Shown here piece by piece: positions 32,901 through 46,316 of a stretch of DNA of 64,000 nt; positions within the stretch are counted from its first letter, which is position 1, and each line of letters opens with the position of its first letter. Below the pieces are notes generated by a model. The model saw nothing but the letters and a program-made list of their open reading frames with translations, ran no database searches and was not told where the DNA came from. The stretch comes from Pelargonium nanum (Eukaryota > Streptophyta > Magnoliopsida > Geraniales > Geraniaceae), in assembly GCA_036897485.1 (NCBI GenBank), contig JAYMTF010000033.1, forward strand, positions 1 through 64,000. Reading direction: 5' to 3'. The position numbers were made by a program, and so were the translations under genes.

Positions 32901-35900
32901 CTACCAAAATTCAAACAAAGGAGCCCTTAATGTTTTTACTTTCTTGAGAACCAAGCTGATTAAAAACACCCCTTTGCGACATCCGTTTTTTTCCTGTTCG
33001 CCATACTTATTTATTATTTTAAAATATTACAGTCCAATCCAGTTCTTGAAGCATTCGGCAATGCCAAAACAGTAAGGAACAATAACTCAAGGTGTGTACC
33101 ATTTTGTCACTATGCTCCAATGTTTTTTTTATGGGCACTGTGCTCCGATGTTGAAACATGTGTTTATACCTTAGTTATTGTTCTCAATTACGTATATTTT
33201 TACACTTGTTTATATTCGAGGTTGTTAGATTACTGCCTTTAATGCTCCTTATGGCGTAACAATGCAGTCGTTTCGGTAAATTCGTTGAGATTCAATTTGA
33301 TAAGCATGGGAGGATATCTGGAGCTGCTATTAGGACTTACCTGCTAGAGAGATCTCGTGTTTGCCAAATTTCTGACCCTGAAAGAAATTATCATTGCTTT
33401 TACCTTCTCTGTGCTGCACCACCTGAGGTAATTTTACGCGTCTCTGCTCATAAGTTTGTGAGACTTCAGTTGCTCTTTCTGCTAGAAGTTAATCACTTTG
33501 TTGCTTGTCTACATGTAATTGTTAACTCAGGATATTGAGAGATATAAGTTGGGGAGCCCTAAATCGTTTCACTATTTGAATCAATCGAGTTGCTATGAGT
33601 TGGATGGTGTAAATGACGCGCACGAGTATCTTGCAACCAAAAGGGCAATGGATATCGTTGGAATCAGCGAGGAAGAGCAGGTTAGTACTTCTGTGGTTAA
33701 TAATACAATGAACTATGCTCCTTCATCTAACCAACTCCCCAATGTTTCAAAATGAACCAACTCCCAAATGTTTCAAAATATCAACCCGTTAGTTAAGTTA
33801 AACATAATATTCTCTCATTTTGCTCATGTGAGTTGTACATGACTGATTTTCTTTCTTTCTATAATACCCCAAATGTAAGATCCAAAATACATTTATGTCT
33901 TATTTTGTTTTTTCTCAATTTTTATTCTTTCGTTCTTGAAGTGTACTTGCACAAAATTCTTAGATTGAGCTAGCAAATGCATAGAAAGTTAATCCCACTT
34001 CTTATAAACTAATTTCACAATCCTAACTACTCATTAAAATTTCAAAACACTTTGATATTTTTAGGAATTTCAAAATTTTTAATCCAATATTTCTTGGCAA
34101 GTTAGTCATTATAAATTCTAACCTAATAATTGTTAATAGCATTTTGATACTTTGACATTTTAGGGAGTTAGTTGATGTGAAAAAAAGTTCAGGGAGCTAG
34201 ATAAATACGGGGCATAGTTCAGGGTAGCTAGATGAATTTTCCCTGTTTTATGATGATTCATTTTGAGTTTATATTTTGTGCAAATCCTTTCAGGAAGCAA
34301 TCTTCAGAGTCGTAGCTGCAATTCTTCATCTCGGCAACATTAATTTTTCCAAAGGAAAGGAGATTGATTCCTCAGTCATCAAAGATGAAAAGTCTAGATT
34401 TCATCTTAATACGACAGCAGAACTTCTCAGGTATGTTTCTTATCTTTTTTAGTGTTTGCCATGCATTTCATATTTTGTTTTGACGCTTAAAAATTGGACA
34501 CATGTTTTAACTGTTGATCAAAATCACTGGTTAGATGTGATGCCCAAAGCTTGGAAGATGCTCTAATTAAACGCGTAATGGTGACGCCCGAAGAAGTTAT
34601 TACAAGAACTCTTGATCCAGATAACGCTATTAGTAGCAGGGATGCTTTAGCCAAGACATTATATTCTCGCTTATTTGATTGGTACGGATCTTATGAAAAA
34701 TTTCCTTTACCTGTACTCCAGGTATTGAACTTCTTGTGTTTTTCTCATTTTGAATGTTGGGTTATGATGTGTTTTACTAATATCTTGTGCAGGCTTGTGG
34801 ACAAAATTAACATTTCGATTGGGCAGGATCCAACCTCAAAGTCACTGATTGGAGTTCTTGATATTTATGGTTTTGAAAGTTTTAAGACCAATAGGTAAGC
34901 AATTAGTGGGAGAACATTGATTGGCTTAGATCTTTCTGTTGAAAAGGCATTGTTAAAATGGTTAGTGCCGGGTGCAACTGCCATTTGTAAATTCGACTGA
35001 CTGAATAAGGCACCATGTCTCTTGCTAGGGCTGGCAATTTGGGTCTTAACGCGACACAAATTCAAGCGGGTTTAAGTTCAACTTAATCGCCAAACCCGCT
35101 TGACCCACCTAACCTGTTTACTTAAATGGATCGTGTGACTCATTAAGGATAAAATTGTTATTTTTAAATATGGTGTTAATTATAATAAATCAAGCCTGCC
35201 AAATATGCCGGGTTGGGTCAATATGAATACATATATATATATATATATTTGTGTGTGTGTGTGTGTGTGTGTTTAAACGTGCCGGGCCATGTATTTTTAA
35301 CCTAATTATTTAGAAGTGTTAAGCGTGTCGTGTTGTGTCAATATGCTCATAAATTGGTCGCTTTTGTGTTGTGCTACTCAACCCGTTTCATAATCGGGAT
35401 AACCATTTAAGAAAATACTAAACTTTCAACACGACACAAACAAGTGCAAATAGTAGATGGTTACTGGTTCTAATCTCAAGTGTGTTCTTGTGAAACAGTT
35501 TTGAGCAGTTCTGCATCAATTTCACAAATGAAAAATTACAGCAACATTTTAATCAGGTTTGTTTGCTTAATGGTTTTTGTCTTGGCACTTTGGAGATAGA
35601 TTGTAAGACTGATTTCGGTTCTTCGTAAATTTTTCTTTGCAGCATGTCTTTAAAACGGAGCAGGAAGAGTACACCAAAGAAGAGATAGACTGGAGCTACA
35701 TTGAATTTGTTGATAACCAAGATGTGTTGGACCTAATTGAAAAGGTTTTTAGCCGTTACCTTGTTCTACACTTCAACTATCGTATTTTCTGTTTCTCTGT
35801 CCCGTATGCTTGGGAAAAGCTAATGTATTGTCTGTTGGGTTCATTTTTTTGTTCCATTGCTGACTCGATATATTCTTAAATGTACTTTGATTTTCATTCC

Positions 35901-38900
35901 AATTAACACGATGCTTTTATAGAAACCTGGAGGAATCATTGCACTTTTGGATGAAGCCTGGTATGTTGTTCTTATTCATTGCTATTTGATAATTATTAAT
36001 TAGAAATTAGAAGCATTCATTATTTTTCAGGTAAATTGCAGATAAATATCCTATACTTAGCCCTATTTGCGGATAGCTTCCTATATTTTTTTCTGTGACA
36101 ACTAACTCCCTGTACTTTTAATTTTTCATTTCGGCAATGTGAATGGTGATCGTAAGGATAAATTGACTACTAAAAAAAGATAGATCATATGCCATCCACT
36201 TGTGTGATGCTTCAGAGTGCATGATTAATAATGTCTTTCTGATACTCTAATGCAGCATGTTCCCCAAGTCTACACATGAAACATTTGCACAGAAGTTGTA
36301 TCAGACGTTTAAGAATCATAAGCGATTTATCAAACCAAAGCTTTCTCGTACTGATTTTACAATATTACACTATGCAGGGGAGGTAATTATATCTTTCCAT
36401 GTCATATAAGCATTTTTCTTTTTAGACCGAAAGTTTAAGGGCGCTTAGATCTAATTCTGAAATCTTCTCTCTTCTGTAAGGTGTTGTACCAAGCTGATTT
36501 GTTTTTGGACAAGAATAAAGATTATGTTGTTGCCGAACATCAAGCTTTGTTGACTTCCTCAAAGTGCCCCTTCATGGTTGGTCTCTTACCCCCACTTGGA
36601 GAAGAATCATCTAAGTCATCCAAATTTTCTTCCATAGGATCACGCTTCAAGGTAAGTAGTGTACATTTTGTTTTCAACTTCCCCTATTTGGATGAAATAA
36701 GTTAGTGATGGTATAAGAACTCAGGCAGCGTTTTTTATTTTAAAAAATGGAATGAGAATAGAAATGGGATTTCCATTCCAAAGCTATTCTCATGACCAAA
36801 TCCAAACATGAAGAATGATAATCTCATTCCCATTCCAACTCTTGATTCTCATTCCCAAACAAAAAATCTATTCCAAACTCTATCTTAATGTACAACTTAC
36901 GTGAACTTCCTCAAACTAGCCTATTGTGCTTACTTGCCAGACATTATGGTGTATATGGGCATTATATAAGCTAGTTACGTGTCTAATAGCATTAGTCAAA
37001 CCCATCAAATTAGTTATTTGTCATGTTTCTTCTTGCATGCTAAGAGATGAACCTTCAAGTACCATCATTGTGAAACTTGATGCATGAGCCTATGTTTGTC
37101 CATGCACACACACAAATATGTATATATCTTTGCACTTCAGTTGTTCCCTCATTTTCAAATTTCAATAAGTTGGGTCAGTTGACTCATGTCTCCTTTTTAC
37201 TTTATTATGACATCACAACTTCAAAAACATGAGGTTCCTTTCATAGGTGGTCAAATCTTAGAGTCCTCAGTGCACTCGTTATTGATGCCTCAGTTTATAT
37301 TCTTTCTCATGTTTGCTGTTATTTCTGGTCAGTTAAATTTATGTTTCCTGGCTCTTCAACTGGTGGTTTGTTTTTTTATTTTGAGAGTTTCACTTTTTTT
37401 TTTCTTTTTTAAATTACAGCAACAACTTCAGTCGCTTATGGAGACCCTGAATGCGACGGAACCTCACTACATCAGATGCGTGAAGCCCAACAACGTCCTA
37501 AAACCAGCTATTTTTGAAAATTCCAACATCATTCAACAATTACGCTGTGGTGTGAGTATATTATGCTTAACTCATGCACATTTTGCTTCCACAGAACTGC
37601 ATTTTCGTTTCTTTTTGTCAAATATTGGAACTTCATCATGTTGAACTTATTTTTCTCGTGGTTAGGGTGTTTTGGAGGCAATTAGGATAAGCTGTGCTGG
37701 ATATCCTACCAGACGTACCTTCTATGAGTTTCTCCTTCGCTTTGGTGTTCTTGCTCCAGAGGTTCTGGATGGAAAGTACGCCCCATTCTTTCTAATGATT
37801 GCTTCAAGTTTTGTCGTGAAGATAGTCTTAACATATGGTTTTTGCATTTCTTTTTAGCTATGACGACAAGGTTGCATGCAAAATGATTCTCGATAAAATG
37901 GGACTAAAAGGATACCAGGTAATTATATTTGGTTTATTTGATTCATCCTCTCTAATTGTGCCCCTCTTTATTTGATACTTCGGGCAAATGCTGATGGCTT
38001 ATGTTGGGGTATAAAATTAAATATGGCCTTCACTAGGGACGCTCACAATTGGATCCGGACCGATTTGTTTGGATTCAACCGGACTGAGGCCAGACTGAAT
38101 GGGTCTGGTCCGGTCTTCAATTCGGTAATTTGCAAAGTTCTTTGGCCTGGCCTGGTCCCAGTCCAAATTTGGTCCGGACTTTATTACTTCTAATATTTTC
38201 TTTTAGATTTTTTAATGCTTTAGGTCCAATTTTCTTAATTATTTATCATTCAATTCTATATTTTCTAATTTTTTTCCAAAACTTTCTATTACAAAATGCA
38301 TGTTTTCAAATTTTCAATCTGTTTGTTCCGGTTTGGACCAACCGAGCAATAACCGATCTAGCCTTCGGTCTGAAATTTTTCCTAAATTCGGTCCTGTCTG
38401 GTCCTGGACCAATGCACACCCCTATCATCAACTATCAGCTTAATGGTATTAGAGTCTTGTAGATTTAAAGGTTACAAGTTCATGTTCTGCCGCCACCCTC
38501 ATTGAAAAAATGTAAAAATTCAGCACAAAGCAAGGAGAAGCTTGTGCATGGACATTGGACCATGTGCAAAGTGATAACAATCTTGCACGCGAGGGGGCAT
38601 GATTATGAAATCAGTGTCGAGTCTTCAACTATCAACTTGAGCTTTTAGTTGAGTTGGGCGTATACGACTTATGGCCATGGGCAGAGTTATGGGTTTGTGA
38701 TCCCTTAGTGGTACGTATAATAGCTCATACTAGGTATTCATGTTTGTCAGGTGGGCAAGACAAAAATCTTCTTGAGAGCTGGTCAGATGGCTGAGTTGGA
38801 TGCCAGGAGGGCAGAGGTGCTTGGAAATGCAGCGAGAACCATTCAAAGACAAATTCGCACATATATCGCTCGCAAGGAATTTGTCTTATTACGCGAGGCT

Positions 38901-41900
38901 GCTATTATGATGCAATCTTATTGGCGAGGTATGATTGTCTTTTTTCTATGTATAATTACCTTCCTGAATTTACTTTGGACTTTTGATATTTCCCCCCAAG
39001 AAATAAGGGCTCAAGTGCTTAACTCTCTGTTGAAGTGCATGTTATTCATGTAATTTAGAACACCGACACTAGGATTTTGACTTGGTCACTGGGAAATCCT
39101 TAATTGTGTGTAGTATATTTGGGCCTTGTACAATATTAAACTATGTCAGCCTATAGTCTATACTTTTACTTATCTAACTGTCTCTAAAAGAGTATTTGCA
39201 ATTGTTTATCGACAAAACTATGTTCAAAGTAGAGCTGACAGTTCACGTTTTGGGTTGAAAATGCCTAATCTGAACCCAACCTGCAAGAGGTGCGGGTTTT
39301 CAGTTTGTGATATAAAATATGTGGGTCGAGCACGGTTTGCCCAACCCGACCTGCTTCCCTTTCCGGCCAAACCCAACCCGACCTGAAAATGAATCGGGCC
39401 CATATGCTATACAACCTAAACCCACAGTAATGTGGGTTGAGTTTTGGGTGCGCAGGGGTTCAGGTCCAAATTGTCAATTCTAGTTCAAGGCAATCCAATT
39501 TAGTTGACTAACGTTTGTCCTATTGCACTCTTTTTCTTTTGCAGGTAAAGTGGCCTGCAAACTATACGAACAGTTGAGGCAACAAGCAGCAGCTCTGAAG
39601 ATCCAGAAGAATTACCGACGATACATTGCCAGGAAATCGTATCTAACAATGAAATCATCTGCAATCACATTGCAGACTGGCCTTCGGGCAATGGTTGCTC
39701 GTAATGAATTTAGATATAGGAAGCAAACTAAAGCTGCCATAATGATTCAGGTATCATCCACGTTCGGTAACTTATAGTCAGTACTATCTTTGTTTCTGAA
39801 ACAAGTGTCATTTTAAGGTTATTCATGCGAATCATGAAATCATGTGAAACGACCCAACTAACCTTTTATTTGTTTGTACACTCATTTGAAGTCTCTCACG
39901 CCTAATTATTCCTCTCATTTACTTGTTGGAAAAATGAACCAATAGTATTCTTTTACTTTAAAAGGGGTATAATTGGAAGGTATGATGCATTTTTACATCG
40001 GAACTGTAAATGACACCTATTTTGAACATTTTTTATTTTCTGAAATGACACTTATTTAGAAACAGAGGTAGTATATTCCATTTTACTTTCATTTTATAGT
40101 AGTTGTAATAAGAGCATGTGGATCATATGTAGATATAAATTTGTAAGAATTACTTTCTCGTCGAGTATCTAATGCTTAATATAACCATGTGGTTATTGAA
40201 CTGTTTGCTGGTTCTTTGCAGGCTCACTGGCGTGGTCACCGAGCATATTCGTATTACAAGAGTCTTTTGAAAGCAATAATCATTACACAGTGTGGTTGGA
40301 GATGTAGAGTTGCTAGAAGAGAGCTCAAAGCGCTCAAAATGGTAAACTTTTATTGCTTATTTGTTTCTAACTCACTACACATTTGTAATACGACATACAA
40401 CACTAAATTTTTCTTTTGAACTTTACAAGGCTGCAAGAGAAACAGGGGCTCTCAAAGAAGCAAAAGATAAACTAGAAAAGCGTGTGGAGGAGCTAACCTG
40501 GCGTTTGCAACTTGAAAAGCGACTAAGGGTAATGTATTTTTTAATATACCTACCGTTAATATATATAGAGAACATTCAATTTCACTCATACCACTTTAGT
40601 GAATTTGTGGGCGCGGAATATCCCGTTGCATACAGGTCATTAGAATGAGGTGCTCTATTTTAATTGGTGGCTCGCTCTTGGCCAAAAATTTCTTGGCTTG
40701 AAATCCTAATGCTACATACATATGTATGTATGTATATGTGTGTGTGTGTGCGTGAGTATTAGGATTAATTTGGCTGAGAATAGCCACCAATTAGATTAAA
40801 ACACTTCATCAAAATGACCCGGATCCAATGGGACGCTATGTGCTCACAAATTCATTGGGGTGCGTATGAGTTGTCACGTTATCATTGGCTCGACTTAGCC
40901 TAAGCCAAAAATATCATGGCTAAGACTCTTTATTCTGTCTATATATTGTATTATTTCAATGATTAGGGTTTAGTTTTGGATGCTACCAATTTGTCTGCTT
41001 ATGACTTATTTTCTTTCACTCTGAAATGAAGACTGATCTTGAAGAAGCAAAAGCCCAAGAGATTGCTAAGTTTAAGGATATAGTGCATGTACTGCAAGTA
41101 CAAGTAGATGAAACTAACGCCATGCTCGTCAAAGAACGAGAGGCAGCTCGAAAAGCAATTGAAGAAGCACCTCCAGTTATTAAAGAAACTCCTGTTATAG
41201 TTCAAGATACCGAGAAAATCAATTCATTGACACTTGAAGTTGAAAGATTGAAGGTATGAAAAAACTAATTTATTTGCTAATTATTTTGGTTTTGCTCTCG
41301 GGAATGTCATTTATTAACCTTACCTTCCAAAATAGCTATAATTTTGTGGTTGTTTGAGCATGCAACTCAAACTTTGCTATCCGGTGATACTTTCCAAAAT
41401 CAAAGTTCGATATGTTCCTAAAAGAAATGTTAACATGATGTGAAGTTGTAGTTGCGTACAGGTGTCAATGAGTGTGTAATAAGGACTATGAGTTGAAGTT
41501 ACAAGCATTACTTCTAACACATGAAAATTTCTTTTACAGGCTGTGCTTTTATCAGAAGTTCAATCTGCTGATGAGGCAAAGAAAGCTTCTGCTGTTTATA
41601 AGGCTAACAATGAGGAACTCACTAGGAGGCTGGAAGATGCAGAAAAGAAAGTTGATAAATTTCGAGATTTGACAGAGAGGTATGTAACAATGGGCAAAAT
41701 GAAATCCTTAGGAAGATATTTTTGTTTAATTGTTTTTTAAGATTGATGCAACTGGTGTCCTCATCTTTGCATTGCTTTCATATGTTCACGGCATTATCTT
41801 TTTCTCTCATGTCTAGTCCATTTGATAATGCATAATGACCAATAATTCTTACCTTTTCATGATCATCGGTTTGTCCATATCCAACTTTGGGATAGGTGGC

Positions 41901-44900
41901 CATATAGGAGAAACCAACCAGTCCTATCAAGGATGTGTTAGGCTTGAGAGTTGAATATGGAACTAAAGTGTAAATGTAATGGCCATATAGGAGAAACCAG
42001 CAATCTTCTTACGTCTCTCCTGATGGTTGAATGAGTGAGAGTGTGTCATGTTGATAAAGATTATTCTTTAAATAATCGTATTCGTGCTTGTACGCTCCCA
42101 ACACAAGGCTTGTGAAGGAGCCGTGAAATACAAGTGGGGACATGCATAGCCATGTGGTATGACATGTCTTTGTAGACGCATAGTACCGAATCCTTCTAAT
42201 CTTTCAATTGTTTTAGGCTTGAAGAGAAGCTTTCTAATTTGGAATCAGAGAATCAAGTACTCCGTCAACAAGCACTTTCCATCTCCCCCACCGCTAAATC
42301 TTTATCTGCAAGACAAAAGTCAACAATTATTCAGGTACAAGTGACTTAAAGTAATTTACTTGAATTACTTATTATCATGCAAATGCACACTCAATGCTCT
42401 CTATAAAATACAGAGGACTCCAGAGAATGGAAGCATTTTGAATGGGGAATCAAAGAAAGCACCGGTGAGTGAAATATGTTGCTTCCAGTACTTTCTAAAT
42501 CTTGGAGATGGTGTGACTGTAAATTTGACCCACCATGTTCTGAATGTCTCAGGATTCAGTTCTTGCTGTACCTAGTTCACCGGAACCTAAGACGGAGGAG
42601 AAGCCCCAAAAATCTCTTAACGAGAAGCAGCAGGTAGAGTAAATTAGGAAGCCGGTGGTAATTGTATCGAGTATTGTGCAGTAAATTGTTCTTTGATGAC
42701 CGAAGATAAACAATTGATGTGCATTTTATGTTTGCATATTGAAGTTAAACTTCTTTTCTTTTACTTCTTTTTTTTATCCATGACCATCTTTTTGCTCGAT
42801 GCAGGAGAACCAAGATCTATTGATGAAGTGTATTTCTCAAGACCTAGGATTCTCCGGGGGCAAGCCTATTGCTGCATGCCTAATATACAAATGCCTTATC
42901 CACTGGAGGTCTTTTGAGGTTGAAAGAACCAGTGTTTTTGACCGCATCATTCAAACAATTGGTTCGGCAATAGAGGTACGACTAGAACTCTCTTTAAGTA
43001 GGTATTGGTGTATAATTTACGGTATTGTAAAAAAAAAAAACAGGCATATTGGGTTGTGTTGACTAATATTTACATGTTTTCCTCATTTAAGGCCCAGGAT
43101 AACGTTGACGTATTATCCTATTGGCTATCTAATTCAACCACGTTGCTGTTGCTGCTTCAACGCACACTAAAAGCAAGTGGAGCGGCAAGTTATACTCCAC
43201 AACGGCGACGGACAATGTCGACTTCTCTGTTTGGGAGGGTGTCTCAAGTAAGCGAAAATGTTTCTTCTATTGGTTACGTCCTTAAACATGTACCTCAGGC
43301 TTGTGGTGTGATATAGTTGTCTCTCTATTGTAGGGGCTTCGAGGTTCTCCACAAAGTGCCGGGTTCTCATTTCTTAATGGAAGGGTACTTGGCGGACTAG
43401 ATGACTTACGACAAGTTGAAGCCAAATATCCAGCTTTGCTTTTTAAACAGCAACTCACAGCCTTCCTCGAGAAGATGTATGGAATTATAAGAGATAATAT
43501 GAAAAAGGAGATTTCACCGTTGCTTGGGTCTTGTATCCAGGTAATTGCTATCCAAAGTTCCTCGTAGCTTATATAAATAACTAGTGGTTAAAATAAAATC
43601 GTATTTGACTCGTTAAACTGCATTGTTGGACTGACTTTAGTCTGTTTTCGCTAATGATAGAAATATAGCTCATTTCTGTACATCCCATGACTGAGTTATA
43701 TATTTATAATTTATCCTTGTCGCCCCTTAAAACGATACGCAAGTTAAGGAAAGTGATGTCTTGTCACCACTCAAGGTTGCAACTTGAGCTTGCAATTCGA
43801 GTTCCTGGTTGAAAAGATCTAACCCCACCTTGCAATGCACGTGTTGCCCGACCTGAATAACACCTTTAAATTATGGATTTGAGTCAATGAAACAAACTCT
43901 CATCAAAAGCAAGGGTAAGACTGCATACAAAAATGACCCTCCCCTCCCCGGAACCCATAATGGTGGGAGCCTCGCGCACTGACCTGAGTTTAAACAACCT
44001 TAATATGAGCTTTCTGGCTCCTGAGGTTAAATTTTAAGTATTGTTTGATGCATTGACCCGAGTTTGCTTGTATATTACATTTCATTGAGTGTGCGGGTTC
44101 TCTCGGATTTATTTTTGCACAGTCAAGTGTATCACCTGTTTCACATTCATATTTGATCTGTTATGATGCAGGCGCCCAGGGCAGCTCGAGCTGGCTTGGT
44201 GAAAGGAAGAGCTCAAGCTAATACTGTAGCTCAACAAGCCTTAATCGGTCATTGGCAGAACATTGCGAAAGTCCTCGATAATTACTTAAAGACAATGAGA
44301 GCTAACTATGTAAGAACACGGTCTGTACATAGTCGAGCATGAAATTATTTTTCCCATTTTTAACCTTACTCTCCACATTATGATCATACAGGTTCCATCG
44401 TTCCTGATATCCAAGGTGTTCACTCAGATATTTTCGTTTATCAACGTTCAGTTGTTCAACAGGTAAATGTTAACAATGTATAAACTTAATTATCAAAACC
44501 GAATTACTTGGATTTTTATATAACGAGTATGGCGTCCAAATGTTATTATCTTTATAGCCTGCTTCTGCGACGTGAGTGTTGCTCGTTCAGCAACGGGGAG
44601 TTCTTAAAGGCAGGATTGGCTGAGTTGGAACAATGGTGCCATGATGCGACCGAAGAGGTGATGCTAAATGACAATAAATCGTATAATCTTTTCTTCGTAT
44701 TTTGGAAAACCCATATTAATATATTTGCTTTACATTCAGTTTGCTGGATCAGCTTGGGATGAACTGAGGCATATTAGACAAGCAGTTGGCTTCCTGGTTT
44801 GTTTCTATCTGTTCGTTTATATTGTTTATACTAGCGCTAGCAATTCGTGTTTCGGTTGGGTTCAGGCTGAAAAGACCAAACCTGAGCTCAACTCGCAAGA

Positions 44901-45456
44901 GGTGCAGGTTTCGGGTTTTACATAGAAGATGTGCGGGTTGAGTGTGGGTTACCCGATCGGATCTGCATCTTTTAATGACAAAACTGACCCAATAATTTTT
45001 CTGGCATATTTATGCGACCCTAACCTGCTCACATGAGGTGCGGGTTGAGTATCGGTTGCCCGATCCAATCCACATCTTTTCTACGTTATCCAACCCAAAA
45101 ATCAATCGGGTATACGACCCGTTCCTGATTCGCATGAGGTGGGGGTTTTGGGTTGTGTTTTACATAGAAAATATGTGGGTTGCCCGATCTGATCGCATCT
45201 TCATGTCAAACCCGACCCAATAAATAATTGTGTATATAATTATGCGATTTGAACCTGTAAAGATGCGGGTCAGATTTGTGGTGTTTGTATGTTTGGGTCC
45301 AACTTGCAAGCTCTAGTTTATATCCCCATACTATTTTGTTCCGGCATTTGCTAGTTAGCTTAATTAATGTTTCTGCCAAATCAGGTCATCCATCAGAAAC
45401 CTAAAAAGACTTTGAAAGAAATAACAACCGATCTTTGTCCAGTGAGTAACCTTCCC

Positions 45457-45518
<62 letters not shown>

Positions 45519-46316
45519 CACTCACTATCCTTTTGTGTTGCTACTCTCAGGTGCTTAGTGTTCAACAATTATACAGAATCAGCACAATGTACTGGGACGA
45601 CAAGTACGGTACACACAGTGTATCAACTGATGTAAGTCATAGAACGGTTTATCATATTCAATAACATTCCAAATCATTTATTTTTAGCTTATTTTGACTT
45701 GAAATGCAGGTAATTTCAAGTATGAGAGTTATGATGACAGAGGACTCGAACAACGCTGTCAGCAATTCTTTCTTATTGGATGACGACTCCAGGTAATGGC
45801 TCATGTATTCGTGTCTCGTTGAAATTGAGCATGTGATATATGAGTCAACACAAACGCCACAAGTTTAATAATCGTGCTATAATATTGGACACTAACACAA
45901 CCCATTTATAGTGAATAACATGACACTACACCTAATACATTTAAATATGCAATTATACGCATTTGACACAGCATTGAGCGCGTGCGAGTTACATAACGCG
46001 TTTAACTAAACGTTTTGTGCGCATTAAACTGATCTACCTCGGACACGATTATTTGGAATTCAAACACTTTTATCTCGTGTCGGGCTTGTGTCTTGGTCTA
46101 AATTGCTAGCTCTACTCGGAATTATAACTAATTCTTGATGTTTTGCACTTCCTCAATTGTTTGAAACTAACAACCTCCGATCCAAAATGCAGCATTCCTT
46201 TCACTCTAGACGACATTGCCAAATCAACGCAACAAGTAGAAGTCGCCGATATTGATCCTCCACCTCTGGTTCGCGAAAACTCCGGCTTCACCTTCTTGTT
46301 TCAGCGTGCAGACTGA
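29915..46316 (+). CDS. class XI myosin (closest to Arabidopsis XI-1/MYA1 as I recall it)
   Basis: Thirty-nine coding exons give 1530 residues. Exons: 29915-29917, 31452-31580, 31817-31960, 32251-32396, 32480-32636, 33033-33091, 33268-33427, 33531-33680, 34294-34430, 34535-34681, 34793-34894, 35499-35556, 35643-35744, 35923-35960, 36256-36382, 36481-36651, 37420-37551, 37666-37775, 37858-37918, 38751-38928, 39545-39750, 40222-40341, 40430-40528, 41032-41253, 41540-41679, 42217-42334, 42414-42464, 42553-42633, 42805-42975, 43092-43247, 43334-43540, 44172-44309, 44392-44462, 44558-44657, 44740-44796, 45385-45441, 45551-45631, 45710-45792, 46193-46316. Class XI myosins move organelles along actin and drive cytoplasmic streaming. 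Seen: SH3-like start ([18 protein letters not shown]), P-loop GESGAGKT at 156-163, switch I NNNSSRFGKF, switch II DIYGFE, actin-contact HYIRCVKPN, six IQ motifs about 735-870, coiled coil about 880-1070 and a DIL globular tail from about 1117. No key residue is missing. One intron is GC-AG; the first coding exon is only the ATG. Confidence 0.95.
30581..30833. mobile_element. Stowaway-like MITE in myosin intron 1
   Basis: The left end TTCCATCTGTCCCAAAATGA and right end TTGGACAAAGGGAG are inverted relatives of the CTCCCTCYGTCC consensus, with TA on both sides (30579-30580 and 30834-30835). About 253 bp. Confidence 0.7.
35027..35475. mobile_element. degenerate hAT-like dispersed repeat in myosin intron 11
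   Basis: It begins TAGGGCTGGCAATTTGGGTC, the family end, and contains GTGTCGTGTTGTGTCAAT and an (AT)n(GT)n microsatellite at 35231-35272. The right end is eroded. Confidence 0.5.
36722..36885. mobile_element. Tourist-like MITE relic in myosin intron 16
   Basis: It has the interior of the 18232-18363 family: GGAATGAGAATAGAAATGGG, then CTCATTCCCATTCCAA, an inverted pair. The left end GGCAGCGTTTTTTATTTT is mutated. Borders are approximate. Confidence 0.5.
38034..38424. mobile_element. hAT-like element in myosin intron 19
   Basis: The ends TAGGGACGCTCACAATTGG and the inverted CCAATGCACACCCCTA pair imperfectly. The interior alternates GGTCCGG and CCGGACC words. The 8-bp flanks do not match well, so the target duplication has decayed or the ends are off by a few bases. 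Confidence 0.5.
39230..39482. mobile_element. non-autonomous hAT-like element with 8-bp target duplication in myosin intron 20
   Basis: The ends TAGAGCTGACAGTT and AATTGTCAATTCTA are imperfect inverted repeats. The flanks GTTCAAAG (39222-39229) and GTTCAAGG (39483-39490) differ at one base. 253 bp with CAACCCGACCTG-type words. It is the reference copy for the dispersed family in this window. Confidence 0.75.
39784..40071. mobile_element. Stowaway-like MITE in myosin intron 21
   Basis: The ends CTATCTTTGTTTCTGAAACA and the inverted TATTTAGAAACAGAGGTAG pair, with TA on both sides (39782-39783 and 40072-40073). AAGTGTCATTT near the left and AATGACACTTA near the right extend the inverted repeat. 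Confidence 0.7.
40560..40945. mobile_element. foldback MITE in myosin intron 23
   Basis: It has AGTGAATTTGTGGGCGCGGA, ATGAGGTG and GACTTAGCCTAAGCCAAAAA words that also build the pair of elements at 62565-63040. An inner inverted repeat (AAATCCTAATGCTAC facing GTATTAGGATTAATT) surrounds a TATG/TG microsatellite. Ends approximate. Confidence 0.55.
43905..43990 (+). mobile_element. Au-like SINE fragment in myosin intron 31
   Basis: The words AAGGGTAAGACTGCATACAA, CCCCTCCCCGGAACCCATAA and GGTGGGAGCCTCGCGCACTG follow the order of the 3' half of the plant Au-type SINE. No tail or target duplication is visible. Confidence 0.55.
44832..45315. mobile_element. hAT-like element with 8-bp target duplication in myosin intron 35
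   Basis: It starts TAGCGCTAGCAATTCG and ends CTTGCAAGCTCTA. The flanks GTTTATAC (44824-44831) and GTTTATAT (45316-45323) match except one base. The interior repeats the motif CGGGTT-CCCGATC three times as AGGTGCGGGTTGAGT/TTGCCCGATC blocks, giving an internal tandem structure. 484 bp. Confidence 0.7.
45457..45519. repeat. CT then AT microsatellite in myosin intron 36
   Basis: About 38 bases of CT repeat run directly into about 24 bases of AT repeat, upstream of the acceptor of exon 37. Likely length-polymorphic. Confidence 0.85.
45838..46118. mobile_element. degenerate hAT-like dispersed repeat in the last myosin intron
   Basis: It carries ACACAACCCATTTATAGTG, CGTGTCGGGCTTGTGTC and ends AAATTGCTAGCTCTA, like the family reference at 39230-39482. 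The left end is not clear. Confidence 0.45.
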
